A DNA stretch of 64,000 nucleotides from Piscicola geometra. Taxonomy: Eukaryota > Annelida > Clitellata > Hirudinida > Piscicolidae. This document shows, in pieces, positions 23,994 to 34,499 of the stretch. The notes beneath the pieces are model-generated. The model was not told where the DNA came from. It did no database searches and was given only the letters and a program-made list of their open reading frames with translations. A program made the translations under genes and the position numbers. Where the stretch lies: the NCBI GenBank assembly GCA_943735955.1, contig OX030958.1:5410626-5474625 (forward strand), in the 5' to 3' direction. Every line of letters starts with the position of its first letter. Position 1 is the first letter of the stretch.

Positions 23994-24029
23994 TTAAATA
24001 CGAAAAATCTTGTAATTATCGTGATAATT
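23994..24029 (-). promoter_or_regulatory. Putative MMP-2 core promoter with inverted GATA sites
   Basis: A TATA-like GTATTTAAA (minus strand) lies ~155 bp upstream of the start codon. Next to it attatcgtgataat is a near-perfect inverted repeat of GATA-factor core sites at 24,016-24,029. The block is identical upstream of MMP-3 and recognisable upstream of MMP-1. Confidence 0.4.
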
Positions 24030-24881
24030 AGTCTAAAAGCTTGTAATTCTGCACTGATTTTGATAATAATTAACAGAAAATTATATTTTAAAAAAAGAAG
24101 AATTATATTGAAAATAAAAAAATGTCATTTTCAAATATAGATTACTTAGCAATGTCTATTTTTTCTATTTTTTTAAATTTATTTAAAATATTTCATAAAC
24201 ATGACATTTTAAAATATAAAATAACCGTCGATTAAAAAGCCATTATTATCTAAGAACTTTTAACTAACCGGAACTATCAATAGGAAACTAGGTATAAAGA
24301 CCTAAGTGAGGGTTCAGTGCTCTGTAATTGTTTTTTGACATAAGCCAGATATTAATTTCGAAAAATTGTTTTTTTATGATCATTCAATGTACTGATTTTA
24401 TACCGATATTGAACAATTATTCTGGTTTAAAAATGTATATGAAAATATTTAGATTTGGTTGAAAAGATTATTTTCATTTTTTTTAGGAAATTTGATTTAG
24501 TGTAAAAATCTTTACTAATTTGTTTTTTATAAAATAAAAAATAATTTCTTATTATTTGTTTATGAAAAATTAGTAAGAAATAAAAACTCGATAGTTTTTT
24601 TTCATCTTAATTTTATGTTTTTTTGGAGTTGAGTACAAAAACATTAACTAAATTAATGGGATCCCATTACAAGATAAGAAATGTCAAAAATAATAAATAA
24701 AATTAAAGCATTTTTTTAAGCTTTCACGAAAAATTAAATGTTAATCAGATAACCTAATCATTTCAAAGTGTAAATCAACTATTTTTATGTATCAAAATTA
24801 GTACTTTCGGCATGCAAAATCAACTTTTGTTTTATTTTCACAATTTCATTAATTGACTTATCTTATTTTTGGAGCTAATTT

Positions 24882-25566
24882 TTAATTTAAAGTGCTTTCG
24901 TAATTGATATAGTAGTTGTTCCAGTTATTTTCAAGATTGGAACTTTTAAAATCCGTTCCGGTAAATTCATAATTTTTTGGTAAATATTGCTCTTGCATGC
25001 ATTGTTCATAGCTTTGTTTCAGTTCTGGCATTACAAATTCTTGTTGATGTTGAGATGACAACAATAGTTGTTGAGGTTTTTGAGAAAGTGATAATGATTT
25101 TTGGTTTTGTTGCAAAATATTCTGTGTTAGTTTTTCTTGATTTTTGTGAGAATCTTTTCCATTTTCTGTGTAGTCGTAATTATTGTTATTGTAGAAGCCT
25201 CCACACAATATATGACCAGCCCTTTCGAGCATGGTTTCAAACTGTTTGGCAAGCATATCGTCTATCACCTTAGTGCTACAGTTTGCTACATCTCCGGTTA
25301 TAGAAGACCAATTAATATTTGATATATTTTTCAATAACTCTTTGTTTTGTGTGTTTTCACAATTAGAGTTACAATTTGTAATCTCTTCATTGAAGTATTC
25401 AGTGTTATAACTATTGTGTAGAAAACTTTGCAGATTCAACGGCTCTTGCAATACGTCGGATCCAACAGCTTTATTATTAGCCTGGCTATAATTATTTTCA
25501 TTAAAAGTTTCATTTATATCATTTTGTAGACTCTATGTAACAGTATCCTTTTGATATTCAAGATTT
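24882..25566 (-). pseudogene. Truncated pseudogene copy of the SAP-domain gene
   Basis: The minus strand matches the coding sequence at 34,885-35,575 of the intact SAP gene with few changes. An in-frame TAG (~25,532) replaces a codon just inside the 5' breakpoint, the 5' side is cut at the duplication junction (~25,566), and the 3' side is cut by the ~1.67 kb deletion, after which the frame stops within a few bases. A 189-codon open stretch remains but lacks a promoter, the SAP domain and the C-terminus. Confidence 0.9.
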
Positions 25567-26674
25567 TTTATTTATAATTCACAAGTTTCACATTAGATTC
25601 TTCTTTAAATTCTAATGATTCTTCGACATGATTGAATAAATTATTTTGAGCTGTTTAAAAATGTTAAAATGTAGTTTTCTGGAAATATTTTAATATAGGA
25701 AAGTATTCTAATAAAATTTTAAATTTGTCTATTTGAACCAGATGAAATGTACAAATATCTAAAGTTTTCAAAATATGTTTTTTCCTATAAAGAATTTTTT
25801 TAAACAATAAAAAACAAAAAAACTTTATTAGTGAATGTTTTTATTAATACTTAAATTCATTTTGTTGAATAAAAATATTTAATTTTCTGTTTTTAATAAG
25901 TTTTGAGTCAATGCGTTTTCAAAGTTTTATTGATCTTAAAGTATCTTAGGATAATATAGGCTTAGAATCACTGCTGAGAAATGAAAGTTTTAACAACAAA
26001 AAATAGACATTTAAATTTTTTTTCAACATTAAATACAAAAAAATGTTTAAAATATGTTAAAATAAAAATATTACTAGAATATCAGAGAGTTTCCAAGTAT
26101 AGCAAAGTCAAATAATCTTTTAAAATAAATAAATAATATGAAAACATAAGTTTGTAAAAAAAATAGTTTTAGCTAATTTAACAAAATTTATATAACCAAA
26201 AAACATTGTTAAACCTTTATTAATCAGCTGGGAGAAAGGTAATAAAAACTTCAAGTCAGTATCTAGATGATGAATGATTGCATGAATATAATTGTTTACA
26301 AAAAATTTAATTTATATTTTCATCTAAGCCATAATAGGAAAAATGAAAATAAAATATGGGTATATGTTTACATTAAATGCTTTAAAAATATTGTTTTAAT
26401 CGTGACTTATTTTACCTTTTAAAATTCTTATTAAATTCAAATAAAATAAAAATTAGTTTTTATATTTAAAAATATTAACAAGCTGAATTCAAATTTGGGT
26501 GAACGGTAAATATTTTCTTAACTAAAAGCTTTTTAATGTCAAATGAAGTTCAAGCGGAATAAGATAACTTTTTGTCTTTTTAGATAGAAAGACTATTCAA
26601 TTAAATATATATAGTAAGTATTCAAACTATAAATCTAACTGATTGATTCAAACAAAATAAAACAGATCTCCTAC

Positions 26675-29600
26675 TTAGCACCAAAAATTACCACACGGCA
26701 CGCAAGCTTCTTTTAGTCCAATCCATTTGTCGTTTATCTTTGGATATCCATCCAAAACTTTTTTTTGTTCAAGATCATACTTGTAGTACCTTTTAAAAAT
26801 TATGAAAATAGGTATATACAAATAATAATTTTCAAATGGAAAGTGGTAAAAAATTACTTGAAATCTTGAACTCACTGAAATTGATTGATGAAGTACAAGT
26901 GGGGATCATCTAATAATTTGAAAACCGTGCCAAAAGAAGGTGGAACATTTGGCAAAATCGTCTCCAGATCTAGAGAGCTGAATATATCAATATCAATAGA
27001 GCTTTCATTCCACTCAAATAGTTGTCCGTTCTGCGGTAAATAAAGTTTAGAAATAAATCAAAAGCCCTCAATTAAAATCCTAAAATTTTATAATTATTAT
27101 TTGAATAGTTAAATCCTTGATCCGAAAACTTTTTAAAACTGAAAATTAATAGATTGGTTTCCACCCATCAAACCTTGAGTAGGTAGATAGGGCCAAAATC
27201 TTCTATCACAAAAGCAGCTTGTACGTTCTTAATTGAAATCTCTTTTGACTCTTTAAACTTGAAACCATCGTAAACCCATACCGAATCGTCTAATGATTTT
27301 AAGATGCAATTTATTTTTAAAACGTTCTATATTATTTAATTCCTTACATTTTTTAGAAAAGAAAATTAATTCAAGATATGATTTCTTTTTTAACTCATCC
27401 TTTTTTCCAAATTTCAAATTTTATGTTTTTAGACTTAAAATAAATGGTATTTTAGTGACTTTTTGTTGACACCTAACTTATTATTGATTTTTATAATTAC
27501 TCAGCCAGAAAAGTAACTCCTTATGACCCACCAACGAATATGTATGTATATCCAGTTTTCCATGAAAAGACAACAGCTTGCACAGGCCAAGGTGCAAACT
27601 GAAAACTCTCTTTGAATAGTTTAGGAAAACCTGGATCCAGTCCATTCTCACCAACCCTCCACCAAACATCAAAGCTGAAGAAAAGAATCTTTTTGTCGCT
27701 GGCTGGAAATGTATGTTAATTTTCAGTTTATCCTATTTATGTAGCTAAGAGTTTGAAATAATTGATTATATCTTAAGGAAAAAATATTTTAATTAATAGG
27801 TGCTATTCAAGTAACTATTGTTTCAACATATTTGAATAAAAACAAATGACTTTGAGTAGCCGCCTTGTATTCAACTAGGCAATCATCTGGAGTAGTTGAA
27901 GTTTCAGTATAAGTTGTTGTAGTTGACGTTTCAGTATAAGTTGTTGTAGTTGACGTTTCAGTATAAGTTGTTGTTGTTGACGTTTCAGTATAAGTTGTTG
28001 TAAACGTGATTGTAGTTTCAATGTCATCATTCTTAAGGCGAGGTCCTGTTTTATTTAGTGATATAAAAATTAATACATAAAATTTACATTTTCCAATATT
28101 TTATTGAAAATCAGATAAATTATTATATATATATTTATAATAGTGTATACGCATTCAACTTCATAAACTCACCATAGAGCGCTTGAGCGCCTGCAATATC
28201 GTCAGACGAGAGACCGATAAAACCTGGGTTAAAAGATGGTTCCATGACAGCTCCAGGAAAATCGCTATGATTAAGTCCAATGGCGTGACCTATCTCATGG
28301 GCAGTTACCATAGTTAGATAATTAACCGGATAAGGGTAGGTCCAGTCTTCATCGGCATCCCAGTGGATTATTCCAAACTCTGGATTAGATGCATGCGCCA
28401 GTTTACCACCTGTTGATAGAGAGTAAATATTGGTTTTAAAAACTTGAAAAACTCTATTGTTAAAAATTGAATTTCTTAAATTTTATAACTGCTGTTTGCA
28501 TGCTTGTAGTTCTCTTAGAATACGAAAATTATCAGTTTCCTATAATTTAAAAAAAATAAAAAGTCACTTCAAAAAATATAAATTTTCAAAAACCTACTCG
28601 AACCCTTTAAAATCACCAAATAACCTTTTCCATCGAATTTTAGTCTTTCTCCACATTCGTGGCTTCCACTTATGAATTTGAGGCTAAAGTCAGTTTTACC
28701 TGTAGTTTCTTCAAAATTCAAAGAAGTAACATTGCTCCAGTATTCGAATGCTTTTTTTACGGCATTTCTAGAAGTTGTAAAAAGCATATAGTTTGTTAGA
28801 TTATTTTATTGATATGTAGACAATTAGGTTTTCAGTGAAGCCATAGTTAATTGGAAGGAACTTATCATTAATTTATAAACATTAATTTATAAGATTTATA
28901 AACTGTTTTAACAGATATGAAAATAAACATCAAAGCGTAATGTATGAGAATAAATAAATAAAAGTTACCTAGGAAATATATTTTCAACTCTTATATATAG
29001 GCCGATGTAAATGTAAGGCAGTTTCAATGTGCTACGAATTTGTAAACTACAAAAAAGATGCTAGCAATATAGACCATGGCGGAAATAGCCTTTGAAAAAA
29101 TATTAATTAAAATTGCCCTTAAAAATATATTCGGTAAAATTGCCCTTGAAAAGGTTTGTTTTGAAGATATTTTTCCCAAGAGCTGTTTTCTAAAGTATTT
29201 TTTTATGATATATAGATTTTTTAAAGTTTATTTTGTCTTTAATACTATTCCCTTGACTAGATAAGTTTTTATCTAAGTTGGATTATAATTTAATAAAGCA
29301 AGATATTTTTTTTGACTCATTTTTTGAAGTACGGAAATTTTCTCCAGTGATAGAAAAATAATTTTAGTAATTTCAACAAATAATATTTTGGCTGGGTCTC
29401 AAGGAAGACTTAAAAAACTATAAACTAAAAATAAAATGGTTTAAACTTGAAATTGCAATTGTCCTATGGAAATGAATTTTGCTAACAATAATTTTTAATC
29501 AGACCGTTGAGTTTCGCGGCTCATTTTCTTTTCATTCCAAAAGTTGATCATCTTCCATTTTAAGTTATTTTTGTGCCATGTGCCTCCTGCACTCATGTAA

Positions 29601-32166
29601 TTTAGTTTTTATTGGTTAAATATTTCAATTTTAATATTTTATATATAGTCATTTAAAGTAATCTTCAACATCAAATACAGATTTGTGATAAAAACTTTGC
29701 GTTTGTCAATAAGTAATAAGACTATTATTTGGAGAAAAAAAGTTTTGGACCAAGAAAGCTGTAGGGTTGTGGTTCAAAAGGACTATCTTGCAAGATGTCA
29801 TCATCAACCCCGCATCTGTCGTCATTAGTATAAAAATATAAGAACATAATTAAGTTTCCAATTATGCTAAAATTCAAAGAGCCATTCTATGTAACTTTAA
29901 ACAAGCTTGAACAATAAATATGGAATAAATTTTTAATACAGAAAAAAATGTATTAAATAGAAAAAATAAAAATGAAAATATTAGATTAAATTATAATAAA
30001 TATACAATTTTGGTAGTTATTTAGTAAGTTTATTAGACCTGTGCTGGCGGAGAACGGTCTTAGCGGCGTCTAAATCCAATTTTTCTGAAGGTTCTTTGTT
30101 ATACTTTTTTTGAAATACTCTGAAAAAATAATGAAGAAATACAAAATTGAATAATGAAAGATTTTCTACGTTCATTAACATAGAACCAACGAAGTAAAAG
30201 CATAAGAAAGCACTTTAAATGACTTCATAACTACGTCTTTTGCTTTGTGGACCTCTTTTGAGTTTTCTCATCGTCAACTTGTTCTGCCTTCATTTCATGT
30301 GTGTACCCGTAGTCCTTTTAAAAGACGAAAGTGTCTTAAAACATAAATTGTCTGAACATATAGATATTTCATGGAATAAAATAATTATTGTGTTTGAAAT
30401 AATATGGATGGCGGCTAGTCATTATTAAATAAAATAAATAAACCAATGCCGTAGTAACCCAAAGACGCAAATGAAAATATTCAGCCTAAGTGGCCTGGAA
30501 GCTCATTCGGGTTATACGCCACTCTAATAATGCTCATCATTATTATGAAATTAATTATAATAATTTCTCATTTACCTCTTTTGCGTATGGATATGCACGT
30601 TTCAAAATTTGTCTTTCGTTTCTGTAATTTTTTAACGGATACTTTGTATTTAGTTTTGAATAAGGATTTTTCAAATTATAATTTAACATTTTATACTCTT
30701 TTTGGAAAAAAGAACGAACCCTTTTAGAAGTTTGTCAAACCGTATCTTCAAAGTTGGATAAAAAAAGTTAAACCATTCTATAGTTTCATAATATTTGTTT
30801 ATTAGTTTTCTTATTCTTCAAATCATTCTATTAAAATATATTTGAAAGTATTTTAAAGAATAAAATTTTAATAAAATCTTATTATTAAAAATAAATAATA
30901 TTCTACATAAGAACTAAATATCTAGTTTTTTAAAAACGAAAGTTTCGTAACATTTAATTTGTCTGGACATAGAGATATTTCATGGGAAAAAATAATTATA
31001 TGACGGCTAGTCATTAGTAAATTAATGATAAACATTTATTATTTACCTTTTTTGCGTATGGATATGCACGTTTCACAATTGGTCTTTCGTTTCTGTACTT
31101 TTTTTCACAGATATTTTATTATAATAGTTATAACGATTGTGGTGGAATTAGTGGAGGTGGTGTAAAAATGAATCTTGAAGTTATGAAATGCTAAAAAAAG
31201 AGCTTTAAATAGAAGCGAAAAATTTTGTTAAATAAAATTGTTAATTTAGTTTTGAATAAGGATTTTTCAAACTATAATTTAACATTTTATACTCTTTTTG
31301 GAAAAAAGAACGAACCCTTTTAGAAGTTTGTCAAACCGTATCTTCAAAGTTGGACAAAAAAAAAGTTAAACCATTCTATAGTTTCATAATATTTGTTTAT
31401 TAGTTTTCTTATTCTTCAAATCATTCTATTACAAAATATTTGAAAGTATTTTTAATAATAAAATTTTAATAAAATATTATTATTAAAAATAAATAATGTT
31501 CAACATAAGAACTAAATATTGAGTTTTTTTCAAAAACGAATGTTTCGTAATATTTAAATTGTCTGGACATATAGTATCTTCAAAGTTGAATTAAAAAAAT
31601 TAAACCATTTTATATTTTCATCAGCAAAATGTATAAAAGTTTAGAATTTAAAAAAATATTATATTAATTAACTTAAAAAGTTATTTATTCTGAAGATTTT
31701 GATTATAGAATACCTTGTCATCATTATTGTCTTTTTCCATGTACGATTTGGCCTCTGCGGAGATTTACAATTTCAATATTAAATTTATGATAAATTGCAC
31801 TTATTCTAACAGTATGTAACAAAATGTAAAAAATAGCATTAAAAACCGTCAGAAAAAATACAAACGATCTATGACGACTCTAGTTTCTACTTGAGAACCG
31901 TTTTCTTTTTCCAACGGACCAAAGCAGGCTTCGTAGCTTTGCTGATCGAACACACACTCAAAACTCTTACCTAGGTGCTTCATCACATAGAACTTGGAAC
32001 ATTCGGGAATGTGAGAGTAGTACACTTGTCCCTTGTAATACTCGACATCATTTGCTCCACAGTCTTCCTCCAAAGGTTTCGCTTTTACAGATTTTGGCAT
32101 AATAACTAAAAAAAGCAATGCCAAATCTATAATTATCAGTTTCAGAAATCTCGAATGAGTTTCCAT
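26675..32166 (-). CDS. MMP-3: matrix metalloproteinase (17 exons)
   Basis: Family M10A protease, predicted secreted. Exons 32166-31866, 31754-31714, 31341-31316, 31092-31047, 30745-30720, 30621-30576, 30314-30244, 30119-30039, 29815-29751, 29586-29505, 28767-28625, 28409-28173, 28045-27851, 27702-27532, 27289-27174, 27030-26876, 26789-26675 sum to 1917 nt (638 aa plus stop) with matching phases. It has a signal peptide, Cys-rich domain, two 24-residue exon pairs, switch HRCGVDD, zinc site HEIGHAIGLNH (~347), Met-turn GAVME, a hinge one YTETSTTTT-type repeat longer than MMP-2, and four hemopexin blades. The usual structural-zinc HGD reads HEC and NLH reads YLT. Exon 30314-30244 needs a GC donor (AA|GCAAAAG) where MMP-2 has GT. 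Unlike MMP-2 there is only one copy of each propeptide exon. Confidence 0.85.
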
Positions 32167-32319
32167 TCTGATTTAGTGTTTAGGTTAATATAAAAAGATG
32201 TTTGTTGTCTATTTGCCAAAAATATTTCAATGAAAAACTTAGACTTTTTATGTGCTATGAACAAGCGGCAGAAAGTTTATGAAAACGCTTCTTGAGGAAA
32301 AGAGTTTCAGGGTATCACC

Positions 32320-32355
32320 TTTAAATACGAAAAATCTTGTAATTATCGTGATAAT
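32320..32355 (-). promoter_or_regulatory. Putative MMP-3 core promoter with inverted GATA sites
   Basis: TATA-like GTATTTAAA (minus strand) and attatcgtgataat (32,342-32,355) occur at the same distance from the start codon as in MMP-2. Identity with MMP-2 reflects recent duplication. The partial match upstream of the older MMP-1 is the better evidence for function. Confidence 0.4.
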
Positions 32356-33209
32356 TAGTCTAAAAGCTTGTAATTCTGCACTGATTTTGATAATAATTAA
32401 CAGAAAATTATATTTTAAAAAAAGAAGAATTATATTGAAAATAAAAAAATGTCATTTTCAAATATAGATTACTTAGCAATGTCTATTTTTTCTATTTTTT
32501 TAAATTTATTTAAAATATTTCATAAACATGACATTTTAAAATATAAAATAACCGTCGATTAAAAAGCCATTATTATCTAAGAACTTTTAACTAACCGGAA
32601 CTATCAATAGGAAACTAGGTATAAAGACCTAAGTGAGGGTTCAGTGCTCTGTAATTGTTTTTTGACATAAGCCAGATATTAATTTCGAAAAATTGTTTTT
32701 TCTGATCATTCAATGTACTAATTTTATACCGACATTGAACAATTATTCTGGTTTAAAAATGTATATGAAAATATTTAGATTTGGTTGAAAAGATTATTTT
32801 CATTTTTTTTAGGAAATTTGATTTAGTGTAAAAATCTTTACTAATTTGTTTTTATAAAATAAAAAATAACTTATTATTTGTTTATGAAAAATTAGTAAGA
32901 AATAAAAGCTCGTTAGTTTTTTTTCATCTTAATTTTATGTTTTTTTTGGAGTTGAGTACAAAAATATTAACTAAATTAATGGGATCCCATTACAATATAA
33001 GAAATGTCAAAAATAATAAATAAAATTAAATCATTTTTTTAAGCTTTCACGAAAAATTTAATGTTAATCAGATAACCTAATCATTTCAAAGTGTAAATCA
33101 ACTATTTTTATGAATCAAAATTAGTACTTTCGGCATGCAAAATCAGCTTTTGTTTTATTTTCACCATTTCATTAATGGACTAATCCTATTTTTAAAGCTA
33201 ATTTTTAGT

Positions 33210-34499
33210 TTATACGCAAACATTAACACTTTTCATGAGTTTATTAAAGTGAATTTCAAACTTGTGTACACTAAAGCTTATAAAGGTAAAAAGACAAAGA
33301 AGACAAGCGGAAACCATTTTTTCATTAAATTTTTTACTTTAAAAAAATTTTATACTTATGTTTTTAATCAGTCAATAAAACATTTCGATAAAAAAATCAA
33401 TGGAAGAAAGTTGGAAAATTATGATTTAAATCATTGTTCACATATAAAGCACTGATTTTCAGTAACTAAGCTATTAAAAGAGAAAGGTTGTACAAAGTCT
33501 TGTATAGAAGTTTTAGCAAAGAGTTATATTGTTTTTTTTCATCAATTACTAGGACAAACACATTTAATCACATTCACATTGATATATATCTGTGTTTTTA
33601 ATTTTAAAAAAAAGCATGATTAATTCATCCTTACTCTTAAGATGTAACTTAAAATACCAAACTATCCGCGAGTTAATGCCGCTTTTTGAAAAATTTTTCA
33701 TATAAATTAATGTTTAATCAAGTTTTTTTATATAGGTTATGGGTAATATTTATATATAATTAATTGAATTTTTGTATTGTAAATCTTTTTTCATATATTT
33801 TCGTTTAGAAAATTGAATTTATGTTTTAAATCATGAATAGTGTTTATATCATAAATAAAATAGTATATTGTCATAAACTGTTTTAATCAGATATATATTG
33901 TTTCAAAAAAACAAATGACTAGAAAATTTGTGAAGCATCCAAAAAAATAAAACTGCATGAGTTGAACATGAGAGAATAAACAATATATTCTATCTTTAAC
34001 GCTGGTACTTTAGCGTTAATAATGTCACAGTTCTGACATATGAAGATCAAAGGTTCTATGACTTTTCAAAGGCATGAGTAATCTCATAGTGTGAAAAAGA
34101 AATAAACAATTTAATTAATGAAATTTTTTGAATATAATTTAAAATATCCTATAAACCCATATTTAATAAAGGCACTTTGTTAACGATACTTTGAATTATT
34201 TGTGGGAAAAAAGCAGGAAAGAGTATTCTTAAAATAGATTGGACTAGAAGTTGAAACAAATAATATATATAAATGGAAGAACAGTTTTTAAAATGAAATT
34301 TTAGCTATTAGAAAATTATAAGTTAAAATTCAATTTATTTCTTAATTATTTCATTATGACAAATCTAATTTTAAAAAAATCATAAATCCCTAATTCTTTC
34401 AACAAAACTATAGTTCTTTTTTCTAATCTTTTTGAATTTCAAGTAAAGTTTTTAAGCCGTTTTTATTCATCTTTATTTAGTAGAAAAACTATTTATTCT
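33210..34499. other. 3' flank of the SAP gene; no further gene seen
   Basis: AT-rich sequence between the SAP-gene stop and the MMP-3 upstream flank. One 106-codon plus-strand frame crosses 33,135-33,455, but it is low-complexity, unspliced and disrupted by the deletion in copy A, so I do not call it. Most of this stretch is what copy A lost. Confidence 0.5.

Larger units (their letters stand above)
15678..25566. repeat. Segmental duplication, copy A (contains MMP-2 and a SAP-gene fragment)
   Basis: This sequence aligns end to end with 25,567-35,575. Both start at tatttataattcacaag and end inside the coding sequence of the SAP gene. Introns and intergenic DNA are nearly identical, so the event is recent. 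Copy A differs by extra exon duplications inside MMP-2 (~20.0-22.0 kb) and by a ~1.67 kb deletion (equivalent of 33,211-34,882) that removes the SAP-gene 3' end. Confidence 0.9.

Noticed and set aside
23952..24140. 62-codon plus-strand frame, repeated at 32,279-32,467
   Set aside because: Identity reflects the segmental duplication of the MMP upstream region; composition is low-complexity and it overlaps the putative promoter.
33135..33455. 106-codon plus-strand frame in the SAP-gene 3' flank
   Set aside because: Phe/Lys-rich AT-driven composition, no domain, no splice context, and the matching copy A sequence is deleted through it.
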